Below are positions 46,428 to 53,361 of a DNA stretch of 64,000 nt, one piece after another (positions within the stretch are counted from its first letter, which is position 1; the number at the start of each line of letters is the position of its first letter). The position numbers and the translations under genes are program-made. The DNA is taken from positions 1 to 64,000 of the forward strand of contig NZ_JAHKQD010000010.1 of assembly GCF_018860915.1 (NCBI RefSeq), in the 5' to 3' direction. The notes under the pieces were generated by a model. It saw only the letters and a program-made list of their open reading frames with translations, was not told the DNA's origin and searched no databases. The stretch is from Colwellia sp. C2M11. GTDB lineage: Bacteria > Pseudomonadota > Gammaproteobacteria > Enterobacterales > Alteromonadaceae.

Positions 46428-46452
46428 GTTGTTCTCTCTTAGGTGGTATTTG

Positions 46453-46731
46453 TTAGCTATCCCAATAATCGCTAAACGAGTTGTTTTCTTTTTCGAATGT
46501 TCTTTTTTCACGTATAGAATCTAATTTTTGTCTAGTTTGATATTGTTGTCTTGCTGATCTTTTAAGATTTTTCTTAATCATCTCTTTATTTTTTGAACCA
46601 TAGGCAATTTCGAAACCTGCGATGCCAGTATCAAAAATTAAATCCGCATCTGCATCTATATCTTCTTCAAGATCAAGATCTATATCCATATCTAAATCAG
46701 TGCTAGCATCTTCATATGTATTAATGTTCAT
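46453..46731 (-). CDS. Small acidic/basic two-part protein of unknown function
   Basis: 92 aa. The first ~30 residues are almost all Asp/Glu with hydrophobics (DLDMDIDLDLEEDIDADADL); the second half is basic and helical (KKNLKRSARQQYQTRQKLD … EKRTF) and ends in DYWDS. The basic helix with an acidic aromatic tail is faintly like the PA3496 family of small envelope-associated proteins, but I am not sure. No signal peptide. Confidence 0.6.
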   Translation of the reverse strand: MNINTYEDASTDLDMDIDLDLEEDIDADADLIFDTGIAGFEIAYGSKNKEMIKKNLKRSARQQYQTRQKLDSIREKRTFEKENNSFSDYWDS

Positions 46732-47046
46732 TGATTTACCCTATAAAAATCAAAGTTGAATTTTCATAAAATAATGTACCTATATTTATTAATTGAAAAG
46801 CGAAATATTTTTGTGTTTTCAATCAAAATATTTGATTGAATAAGGGAGATAAATAAATTTTAAAATGATAAGTGCAGATGAATTAAGGACAATTTAGAAG
46901 ATAGGAGCATTTATAAAAGGGGAAGGGCGCTATTAACTTAATGATTTATATTTAATGTTATATGGGTGGGCTGTTATATAAATTTAATCAGCTAATTACA
47001 TTGAAGATGTCAGTTATTATAGTCTAAAGTTACCATTTGAGAACAT
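46732..47046. other. Intergenic region
   Basis: About 315 bp, AT-rich, upstream of the small acidic protein gene; no gene or hairpin recognised. Confidence 0.4.
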
Positions 47047-47278
47047 TTAGTATAAGCACTTAATTACATCTGGTTTATCATGAATAAAATTAAGTTCATT
47101 TTGTGCTTGGGTGATATTATTTTTTGTTTGACTAGCTAGAGCATAACCGACAAAACGGTCATTAGCATCAATAGCTTTTGAGTTGTATTTGTATTCAGAA
47201 GACTTTTAGCTATCTTCACGATGATAGGCAGCAATGCCAGCAAAGCGGTCGTTCACGGAATTGTATTTGTATAACTAC
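47047..47278 (-). pseudogene. Fragmentary coding remnant with repeated YKYNS..DRF motif
   Basis: The minus strand encodes YKYNSVNDRFAGIAAYHRE and then stops. After the stop comes a second piece, YKYNSKAIDANDRFVGYALA… running to DVIKC, then a stop. The shared YKYNS and NDRF.G.A words suggest two decayed copies of one coding repeat. No start codon or ribosome binding site is present. Related words recur in the degenerate repeats at 48.6 and 52.8 kb. Confidence 0.3.
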
Positions 47279-47308
47279 TAGAGTGCATAAAGCACAAATT
47301 TCAGCTTA

Positions 47309-48118
47309 TCAGTACGATTGGTTAATGTAATTTATTGGTGTCACACCAATAATTTCTTTAAAGTCTCGAATTAGATGAGATTGGTCTGTATAACCTAACC
47401 ATTCCACTATATCTAAAAAATTCACATCTTCTTTTTCAATAAGTTCTAATGCTTGGTGAAGACGATATTTACGAATTAACCATTTAGGACTTAGCCCTAA
47501 ATAGTATTTAAAACAACGTTGAATTGTGCGAATTGAAAGGTTTGATTTTTTAGACAAATGCTCAACTCTGGTGATATCTGAGTCATTTTTTATTCGATTA
47601 ACCAGCTCCCTGACTCTTATCAGTTCTGATGAAGATGTTATTACAAAGGGAGTCATATAAGTTTGCAATAAATCAACTATTTGTTCATCGTCCTGTAGCC
47701 CATCCAGCTCTGAAATAAACGTGTCCGCATCAAAGTCTACTAATTGCTGAAAATCTAATTCTTTGTCTACATACTTAGATAGGGGCGATTCTAAAAAATC
47801 TGTCAACGCTCCCAACGCAAACTTTATTCCAATAATTTTCCCAACACCTTCCATTTTATAAGAATAGGTTTTACTAATAGGGCCAATTAATTTTAGTTTT
47901 CGATTATCTAATATTAAATGAAAGTTTGGATCGGGTAAGTTTTTCTGCGTATGGTTTTTTTCATCTCTAAGATCCCAATTCACAAGCCAAAATTGTTCGA
48001 TTAATTCTATCAAAGGTTCATCAGGAAAGTACCTGCGTAAGTGATATCGCTCTGCACTAAGCTTGTGATGTTGCACTCCTGTTGGATTTTTAACGTTACT
48101 CTTCAAAACAGTTCTCAA
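47309..48118 (-). CDS. AraC-family transcriptional regulator
   Basis: 269 aa with a TTG start at 48118 (no good Shine-Dalgarno; an in-frame TTG 12 nt on is possible). The N-terminal domain (~residues 20-150) is like DUF6597/AraC sensor domains (EQFWLVNWDLRDE, PDPNFHLILDN). The C-terminal double helix-turn-helix reads VEHLSKKSNLSIRTIQRCFKYYLGLSPKWLIRKYRLHQAL and GYTDQSHLIRDFKEIIGVTPINY. It is divergent from the DUF3224 gene, its probable target. Confidence 0.88.
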   Translation of the reverse strand: MRTVLKSNVKNPTGVQHHKLSAERYHLRRYFPDEPLIELIEQFWLVNWDLRDEKNHTQKNLPDPNFHLILDNRKLKLIGPISKTYSYKMEGVGKIIGIKFALGALTDFLESPLSKYVDKELDFQQLVDFDADTFISELDGLQDDEQIVDLLQTYMTPFVITSSSELIRVRELVNRIKNDSDITRVEHLSKKSNLSIRTIQRCFKYYLGLSPKWLIRKYRLHQALELIEKEDVNFLDIVEWLGYTDQSHLIRDFKEIIGVTPINYINQSY

Positions 48119-48203
48119 TTCAATGTCGTGTTTTTACAATACCATGATTAACGCCCATGGTATTCTTACGCTAAGTTTTCTATTGAATATACAAGAGGTC
48201 ATT

Positions 48204-48581
48204 ATGCAACTGAAGGGAATATTTCAAATCATTGATTGGAAAGAGTCTATTGAAAAATCGTTTGATGAAGGGGGAAAGCTGACTACTGCGATTGTTTGCC
48301 AAGATTACAGTGGTGATATTATAGGTAAAAGTGAAATTAAGTTTCAAATGAATTATGAGCCTAACGGAAACGCTACTTTTATCGGGTTTGAGTTCCTTGT
48401 GGGAAATATAGCAGGAAAACCTTGTAAATTGACGATAAAGCATGATGGAAAGTTTGAGGAAGGATCAGCCAAAAGCCAGTTTGTCATCCTTAATAGCAGT
48501 ACCCATCAAGAGCTGGTAGGTTTGAAAGGATATTTCAAATCAGCAGAGGGCGGGCAAGCGAACTTCGTTATAGGTTCATAG
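48204..48581 (+). CDS. DUF3224 domain protein
   Basis: 125 aa from ATG 48204 with AGAGG 5 nt upstream. It fits the DUF3224 family of small beta-barrel proteins (GKLTTAIVCQDYSGDIIGKSEIKFQMNY, TFIGFEFLVGNIAGKPCKLTIKHDGKF). The function is unknown. It is probably controlled by the divergent AraC regulator. Confidence 0.8.
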   Translation: MQLKGIFQIIDWKESIEKSFDEGGKLTTAIVCQDYSGDIIGKSEIKFQMNYEPNGNATFIGFEFLVGNIAGKPCKLTIKHDGKFEEGSAKSQFVILNSSTHQELVGLKGYFKSAEGGQANFVIGS

Positions 48582-48774
48582 TTGACGTTAAAAATAGAAT
48601 ATAAACGGCAGCAATGAGCTTGCAGGAGCCATAGCTGTCGTAACACACCAAATTCGATTGAGCAACGCAATGACTGGCTCCTGAGCGACCAAAGCTGTCA
48701 TTCACGTTTGAAATATTAACGATCACTTAGTGCGTATTGTTGACGTTAACCTTAATTTTTTTATCCTATATTTT
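48582..48774. repeat. Degenerate intergenic repeat with internal stem
   Basis: Contains ATGAGCTTGCAGGAGCCAT, recurring with one change in both copies of the 334-bp duplication at 52.7-53.3 kb, and AAAGCTGTCATTCACG, like AAAGCGGTCGTTCACG at 47.24 kb. CAGGAGCCA and TGGCTCCTG within it can form a stem. The 11-bp word GTTGACGTTAA flanks it at 48581 and 48739. No protein is encoded. It lies just beyond the 3' end of intI. Confidence 0.55.
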
Positions 48775-49743
48775 CTAATGCTTATTTCTATCAATAGGGC
48801 TTAAAATTCCAGAAGAATGTTGACCTATAACATGAGTATAAATTTGAGTCGTTTTAACATCTTCGTGTCCTAGTAGCTCCTGTACTGTTCTTATGTCGGC
48901 ACCATTTAATAGTAATTGCGTGGCAAAGCTGTGCCTAAAAGTATGAGCGGTAACGCGTTTATGAATATTTGTTTTTATTAATGCTTTTCTAAGGACTTTG
49001 CTTAGTGCTGTCCAATGTAGATGATGACGACAAAAATAGCCGTCTGTTGGGTGTTGACACTTAACAGTAGAAGGAAATATGTATTGCCATTTTAACTCGG
49101 TAATAGCATATGGGTATTTTCGGGCTAATCCAGCAGGTAGACTCGTTTTTCCTTGACCTTCAGCTAAATCTTTCTGGTGAATGTGTTCAACTTTTGCAAT
49201 TTGGTCTTTTAATGGGTCTATCAGAGTGCTGGGTAACAGTGTTATCCTATCTTTAGCTCCTTTACCACGAAATACATAAATTGAGTTACCTGAAAAATCT
49301 ATATCCTTTATTCGTAATCTCAGAAGCTCTGCTTTTCTTAGCCCACATCCATAAAGTATGCTAAACATGAGGTGATAGGGCGGCTTTAATTCGTTAATAA
49401 TAGCCATGGCCTCATCGTTTGATAATACAGTAGGCACTCTTGTTGGTGTCTTAGCTCTAATTGTACCCGCCAATAATGTTAATTCTCTTTGAAATACATG
49501 TCTGTACATAAAAACAATGGAGCATAAGGCTAAGTTTTGTGTTGATGAGGTTACATTCCGATCAACGGCAAGATGAGTTAAAAAGTTACTAACTTCCTCT
49601 TCTCCCATATCCTTAGGGTGACGCTTTTGATTAAATAGAATAAAGCGCTTTATCCATACTAAATAGGTTTTTTCAGTTTGTATGCTGTAGTGCATCGTAC
49701 GAATAATATGACGTATGCTTTCTAAAAAAGGAGATGGAGACAT
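48775..49743 (-). CDS. intI: Integron integrase IntI
   Basis: 322 aa tyrosine recombinase with the catalytic set present: Arg in GCGLRKAELLRL, HTFRHSFATQLL (His, Arg), LLGHEDVKTTQIYTHV (His and nucleophile Tyr). The extra IntI-specific patch lies between boxes (LARKYPYAITELKWQYIFPS, then YFCRHHLHWTALSKVLRKA), which separates it from XerC/D. The N-terminal SAM-like domain is complete. It inserts and shuffles cassettes at attI by recognising folded single-stranded attC. Start at ATG 49743 with AGGG 7 nt upstream; LexA-controlled promoter upstream. Confidence 0.96.
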   Translation of the reverse strand: MSPSPFLESIRHIIRTMHYSIQTEKTYLVWIKRFILFNQKRHPKDMGEEEVSNFLTHLAVDRNVTSSTQNLALCSIVFMYRHVFQRELTLLAGTIRAKTPTRVPTVLSNDEAMAIINELKPPYHLMFSILYGCGLRKAELLRLRIKDIDFSGNSIYVFRGKGAKDRITLLPSTLIDPLKDQIAKVEHIHQKDLAEGQGKTSLPAGLARKYPYAITELKWQYIFPSTVKCQHPTDGYFCRHHLHWTALSKVLRKALIKTNIHKRVTAHTFRHSFATQLLLNGADIRTVQELLGHEDVKTTQIYTHVIGQHSSGILSPIDRNKH

Positions 49744-49759
49744 AATTAAACCCTGTTAT

Positions 49760-49775
49760 CTGTATGTATATACAG
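49760..49775. promoter_or_regulatory. LexA (SOS) box of intI
   Basis: CTGTATGTATATACAG fits the CTGT-N8-ACAG consensus exactly. It abuts the intI -10 and lies 16 bp upstream of the start codon, so LexA should block intI until DNA damage, as known for other integrons. Confidence 0.9.
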
Positions 49776-49803
49776 TTATAGTTTTTAATTAAATAAATAT
49801 CAA
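49775..49803 (-). promoter_or_regulatory. intI promoter
   Basis: -35 TTGATA (49803-49798), 17-bp spacer, -10 TATAAC (49780-49775), directly adjoining the LexA box. Confidence 0.7.
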
Positions 49804-49816
49804 ACATACTTATAAA

Positions 49817-49848
49817 AATATATTACTGAGCCGGCTCAGTAATATATT
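49817..49848. promoter_or_regulatory. 32-bp perfect palindrome in the attI region
   Basis: Arms of 16 bp meet without a loop at 49832/49833; the core is TTACTGAGCCGGCTCAGTAA. Located 14 bp upstream of the intI -35. It is too symmetric and GC-centred to be chance in this AT-rich stretch. Candidate operator or structured recombination site. Confidence 0.85.
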
Positions 49849-49898
49849 ACAAATGGCAAACATCACTCAATATAACTGCCTATCTAACTGAATTTACG

Positions 49899-49926
49899 TT
49901 GATTTGTAGTTTTTATAAAGTATAGA
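49899..49926 (+). promoter_or_regulatory. Possible cassette promoter Pc
   Basis: -35 TTGATT (49899-49904), 16-bp spacer, -10 TATAGA (49921-49926), directed into the cassettes. The second palindrome begins 3 bp downstream and so covers the expected transcription start. Confidence 0.45.
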
Positions 49927-49928
49927 CG

Positions 49929-49948
49929 TTACTGAGCCGGCTTAGTAA
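49929..49948. promoter_or_regulatory. Second, imperfect copy of the attI palindrome
   Basis: TTACTGAGCCGGCTTAGTAA differs from the core at 49823-49842 by one base. The left half recurs a third time (ATTACTGAGCCG, 50043-50054) inside the start of the first cassette gene. Confidence 0.8.
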
Positions 49949-49998
49949 TATCTGTACTTCGGTTTATATTATATTTTTATTGTTTCTAATCCGTTGAA

Positions 49999-50005
49999 GT
50001 TATGA
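49999..50005 (+). other. attI: attI core / first cassette junction
   Basis: GTTATGA at the position where cassette 1 must begin; the other junctions read GTTATAT. Cutting between G and TT gives cassette 1 from 50000. Exact attI limits cannot be drawn. Confidence 0.65.
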
Positions 50006-50032
50006 GATATTATTACGAATTAAATAATAATT

Positions 50033-50884
50033 ATGAAACGGACATTACTGAGCCGTATACATAATAAGCTGTTAGATGAAGTCAAGGATAGAGTAGTGGC
50101 ATCTGAAATTAAAAAACTAGAAAGACGAAATAAAGCTCGTAAAAAAATAAATGAGTTATCTTCAAAAGAAGAGCATGTACTAGTCATTCACTACTCCTGT
50201 GAAAGTTTTTATGATCGGCCAGAGGGACAAACACCAAGAGTTACATCTATTGCTGTTAGAAACTATGAAAGCGGACAAACAACATCTTTCTCTATACATA
50301 AAATTGCAGAGTTAAAGCATGTTGAGTTCGCTGAAATCGAACAGAATTACGATATGCTTGAAAAAGAAATGCTTCAAGAGTTTTATGAGTTCATGAAGTA
50401 TCATTCTTCACATTACTGGATCCATTGGAATATGCGTGACATAAATTATGGTTTTCCAGCTCTTGAGCATAGATTTAAGATTCTAGGTGGTGAACCACAT
50501 ATTTTAGATGACTCAAAAAAAGTAGATCTTTCAAGAGTCTTAATTGCACTTTATACCAATGGTTATGCTCCTCACCCTCGTATTGTTAAATTAATGGAAA
50601 TGAACTTTATTACCGCTAAGGATCTACTTGACGGGCCAGGTGAAGCGGCGGCTTTTGAAAATAAAGACTTTGTAAAACTTCATCAATCTACATTACGTAA
50701 AGTCGATGTTTTCTGTAATTTCCTAGGTCGCACGCTTGATGGTAGCCTAATAACCAAATCTACTTGGTGGGAATTAAATGGCGGCTCTATAAAAGCCCTT
50801 GGTGAGTGGTTTTCAAATCATTGGGTGTTTACATTTATTGCTGGTGTTATCGGTATTGCAGCCAGTATTTATTCATTCATCTAA
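50033..50884 (+). CDS. Cassette 1: unknown 283-aa protein with C-terminal membrane helix
   Basis: The N-terminus is basic and helical (KKLERRNKARKKINELSSKEE), followed by a mixed alpha/beta core of ~190 residues and one C-terminal membrane helix (WVFTFIAGVIGIAASIYSFI). In the core, VLVIHYSCESFYD, then TSIAVRNYESGQTTSFSI, WIHWNMRDINYGFPALEHRF and VDLSRVLIALYTN are arranged faintly like a DnaQ/RNase H-fold exonuclease (acidic first strand, N..D later). The full DEDD set is not convincing, so no function is assigned. Single promoter-proximal cassette, so likely the best expressed. The stop codon lies in the attC. Many cassette genes of this kind serve phage defence; that is only a possibility here. 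Confidence 0.85.
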   Translation: MKRTLLSRIHNKLLDEVKDRVVASEIKKLERRNKARKKINELSSKEEHVLVIHYSCESFYDRPEGQTPRVTSIAVRNYESGQTTSFSIHKIAELKHVEFAEIEQNYDMLEKEMLQEFYEFMKYHSSHYWIHWNMRDINYGFPALEHRFKILGGEPHILDDSKKVDLSRVLIALYTNGYAPHPRIVKLMEMNFITAKDLLDGPGEAAAFENKDFVKLHQSTLRKVDVFCNFLGRTLDGSLITKSTWWELNGGSIKALGEWFSNHWVFTFIAGVIGIAASIYSFI

Positions 50885-50977
50885 CAAGTTGCTTAAACGG
50901 ACAAAAAACAGTTGGCTTTTGCTCATTCCTCGCTATTTTAGCCAACAATTTTATTGCCGCTTAGCAAAGCGTTATAT
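50879..50977 (+). other. attC: attC site of cassette 1
   Basis: ATCTAAC at the left pairs with GTTATAT at the right. Inner arms CAGTTGGCT and AGCCAACA are separated by a ~22-nt apex. The gene stop codon overlaps the left core. Confidence 0.85.
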
Positions 50978-50992
50978 TTACAAGGAGGTTCA

Positions 50993-51278
50993 GTGTTTTA
51001 TTTCAAACTATATGATGATAAAAGGTTAAAAGATCTCAAGCATACTAAGAAAATAGAGATCGTAAATAAGGCCGTTAAATTATATCGAAAAGACAAACCA
51101 TTGAATATTACTAACCATGTTAATTTGGTGTGGTGTTCCCGCTATAGCTTTATTCTTAGCCTTCAACTTTAGTTTTGCTATTAGTTGGTTGGCGTTATCT
51201 ACTTTCATTCTAAATATCAAATTTGCTAGAGATGAAAGTGCAGATATAGAAACTTACCTAAACCAAGTGTTAGCGTAA
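50993..51278 (+). pseudogene. Cassette 2: small membrane protein gene with a frameshift
   Basis: AAGGAGG precedes GTG 50993. The frame reads MFYFKLYDDKRLKDLKHTKK … NITNHVN and then ends prematurely at LQL. One base forward, from about 51121, the sequence continues as IWCGVPAIALFLAFNFSFAISWLALS and ends EDIETYLNQVLA-like at 51278 just before attC2. Joined, this makes a ~95-aa protein with a basic N-terminus and two hydrophobic helices. A single extra base near 51120 explains it: mutation or sequencing error. Function unknown. Confidence 0.65.
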
Positions 51279-51283
51279 TGTAA

Positions 51284-51381
51284 ATATAACAAGCTGTTTA
51301 ATCAGGACAAAATACAGTTGGCTGTTTTCGTTCCTCAATATTATAGCCAACAATTTTTGTCCGCTTAAGTGGGCGTTATAT
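51284..51381 (+). other. attC: attC site of cassette 2
   Basis: ATATAAC and GTTATAT are perfect complements at the ends. GGACAAAA pairs with TTTTTGTCC, and TTGGCT with AGCCAA. The most regular attC in the array. Confidence 0.9.
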
Positions 51382-51413
51382 CTCACCACACTGTTGAGTG
51401 TAAGGATGCAAAA

Positions 51414-51626
51414 ATGAACATAAATGCAACTTTTGCAGGTCAAGTCATATTTATTAATTTCTTAGTTATGCTGTATTTAACTTTGAAATTTGCCAAAGGA
51501 AAATCTGATAACCTACCACTTGTAGGGTTTTATACTTTCCTATTAAGTTTCCTTTTCTTTCCTGCTAGTTGGTTATATTGCTGGTACTGGTCAAAAAAGA
51601 AGCCTAAAGTAGCAAGTGAGTTATAA
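51414..51626 (+). CDS. Cassette 3: 70-aa two-helix membrane protein
   Basis: Start at ATG 51414 with AAGGA 7-8 nt upstream. Two membrane helices (VIFINFLVMLYLTLKFA and FYTFLLSFLFFPASWLYCWYW), short loop KGKSDNLPLVG, basic tail SKKKPK. Family not recognised. Its stop codon lies inside attC3, as is common in compact cassettes. Confidence 0.7.
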   Translation: MNINATFAGQVIFINFLVMLYLTLKFAKGKSDNLPLVGFYTFLLSFLFFPASWLYCWYWSKKKPKVASEL

Positions 51627-51713
51627 CAAGCTAATAAGGACAAAAAACAGTTAGCTGTTTTCGTTTCACAACATTTCAGCCAACAATTTTTTGCTCATTA
51701 TTAGGGCGTTATA
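51621..51713 (+). other. attC: attC site of cassette 3
   Basis: TTATAAC / GTTATAT cores, AAGGACAAAA with a TTTTTTGCTC partner, CAGTTAGCT with AGCCAAC (one mismatch). Confidence 0.87.
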
Positions 51714-51737
51714 TTTTTCTGATAGTTAGGAGTAAAC

Positions 51738-52652
51738 GTGGAAATAGAAACATCAGACTTGATTGCTATCTGTAGTTTAATTGTTGCGTTTTTGGCATAT
51801 AGGTACTCAGTTAAATCATCGCAATCGACATCTGCGCAAATGCAGAAAATATCTGAAGAACATTTGAGGCTGTCATCAAATGTCGCGCTGACTGAAGCAA
51901 GTCAGAAGTACGTATTGCTACTCAGTGATGTTAATCGCCAGTTTGAAATGATCACAAAGGAACTGGCATATCCTGCATTAGTTGCAAGCAGAAGTATCGG
52001 CGAGTGTTTTGATAAATATGATAATGGAAGTAGTGGTCATCCTTACTTGCGGCATAGTTTTCACAAGGCCATAACTCTTGTGAGGGAAGCATACGACCAT
52101 GAGCTAACTTATCAGACTGGCCTGAATCTCACAGATAGAATTAGATCTCTTAAATACATAAAAGATGACGTTCGTCGTTATGAGAAAAAAGAAGCAGAAA
52201 AATCGATATTTTCATTTCTCAAAAAAGAACGTCCACCCCAATCACCTGAAGAGAAAATTAATTCTTCGACTGTCTTTTGGGATAGTGTAAAGGAAATTCA
52301 CACCAGAATTTCAAGCAGTGAGGAGCCGAGTCTTTTCAATGAAACCTTGGCTTACCTTGATGAATATCGGAAATTACATGAAAGTAAACGAGAACAATTG
52401 CAGAAGCTAGAAGAGAAACTAGAGGAAGCGATCAAAGAGAACGCGCTAGAAATGTTTGACATCGGAGATATTCCCAATCTTGGCCAGAAGTTTTATAGAG
52501 TCAAGGGTGACATCGGACGATATCGTGAATTGTACTTTCCTGACTTTCACGGGATTGAGTCAGCGCAAATTTCGGATGGCATAGCATATTCCATTTATGC
52601 TGGGAGCATAGCATTTATAGCCTCACAGCATTTCATGTGGGGAAAAATATAA
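51738..52652 (+). CDS. Cassette 4: unknown 304-aa protein, N-terminal membrane anchor and coiled coil
   Basis: GTG start 51738 with AGGAG upstream. One membrane helix at residues ~5-22 (DLIAICSLIVAFLAYRY), then a long, mostly helical cytoplasmic or periplasmic part with a clear coiled coil near 215-245 (EYRKLHESKREQLQKLEEKLEEAIKE). Family not recognised. Codon use looks richer in G/C than in the neighbouring cassettes, suggesting a different source. The stop overlaps the left core of a truncated attC. Confidence 0.8.
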   Translation: MEIETSDLIAICSLIVAFLAYRYSVKSSQSTSAQMQKISEEHLRLSSNVALTEASQKYVLLLSDVNRQFEMITKELAYPALVASRSIGECFDKYDNGSSGHPYLRHSFHKAITLVREAYDHELTYQTGLNLTDRIRSLKYIKDDVRRYEKKEAEKSIFSFLKKERPPQSPEEKINSSTVFWDSVKEIHTRISSSEEPSLFNETLAYLDEYRKLHESKREQLQKLEEKLEEAIKENALEMFDIGDIPNLGQKFYRVKGDIGRYRELYFPDFHGIESAQISDGIAYSIYAGSIAFIASQHFMWGKI

Positions 52653-52685
52653 CAAACGCGTCAATTAGGACGCTTGCAAGCTCGT
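52647..52685 (+). other. Truncated attC of cassette 4
   Basis: ATATAACAAACGCG opens like a full attC left arm and GGACGC follows, but no GGC/GTTAT right arm appears in the next 200 bp. The sequence runs into the 334-bp duplicated element. IntI could probably not excise this cassette by its own site. Confidence 0.65.
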
Positions 52686-53353
52686 AAAAATTTGGGACAC
52701 CCATCAATTAGCAATTTAAATAACAAGTTGTGTTATTGATACAAAAACTAATCTAAATCTGTTGTAACTCCGTTATTACTAATAACTACATTGTGGCAAA
52801 AGTTAGCGGCCTTAGATAGATACCCAACGACTGTTATGAGCTTGCAGGAGTCATTGGCCTCAATTCTACATTCGTATTTATAATGGCTGGCAACAAAGTC
52901 ACTACAGCGGTCACTCGAAACAACTGAATTTATAAATACATGTTAGGTTTTAAAGCGTGATAATAGCTAGATGTTTTTTTTATTGGGGTATTCAAGAGGT
53001 TTGTGAATACAAACCCCCGAAAAATTTGGGACACCCATCAATTAGCAATTTAAATAACAAGTTGTGTTATTGATACAAAAACTAATCTAAATCTGTTGTA
53101 ACTCCGTTATTACTAATAACTACATTGTGGCAAAAGTTAGCGGCCTTAGATAGATACCCAACGACTGTTATGAGCTTGCAGGAGTCATTGGCCTCAATTC
53201 TACGTTCGTATTTATAATGACTGGCAACAAAGTCACTACAGCGGTCACTTGAAACAACTGAATCTATAAATACATGTTAGGTTTTAAAGCGTGATAATAG
53301 CTACATGTTTTTTTATTGGAGTATTCAAGAGGTTTGTGAATACAAACCTTCGG
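52686..53353. repeat. Tandem direct duplication, 2 x 334 bp
   Basis: Copy A 52686-53019 and copy B 53020-53353 differ at only a handful of bases. Each starts AAAAATTTGGGACACCC and ends with the hairpin GGTTTGT-GAAT-ACAAACC. Inside are ATGAGCTTGCAGGAGTCAT and ACAGCGGTCACT, words of the degenerate repeat family. No credible gene. It fills the space between the cassette array and the end of zntB. Confidence 0.92.
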
Positions 53354-53361
53354 TAAATAAA

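Larger units (their letters stand above)
48775..52685 (+). mobile_element. Integron: intI, attI and four gene cassettes
   Basis: A divergent integrase gene is followed by an attI region and a head-to-tail row of cassettes, each a single ORF ending in an attC site with matching ...TAAC / GTTAT... core sites. Three attC sites are complete and the fourth is truncated. Cassette limits from the G|TT cut points: 50000-50971, 50972-51375, 51376-51707, 51708 onward. The attC sites resemble each other strongly (GGACAAAA...CAGTTGGCT...AGCCAACA), typical of a sedentary chromosomal integron. The integrase is intact. Confidence 0.9.

Noticed and set aside
48581-48749. Target-site duplication GTTGACGTTAA bounding an insertion
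   Set aside because: The 147-bp interior has no transposase or terminal inverted repeats, so the 11-bp match may be incidental.
52720-52800. A degenerate attC (AATAAC … GTTATT) inside the 334-bp unit
   Set aside because: The complementary ends are short and the inner arms do not pair well; the copy is repeated with the unit and no ORF is linked.
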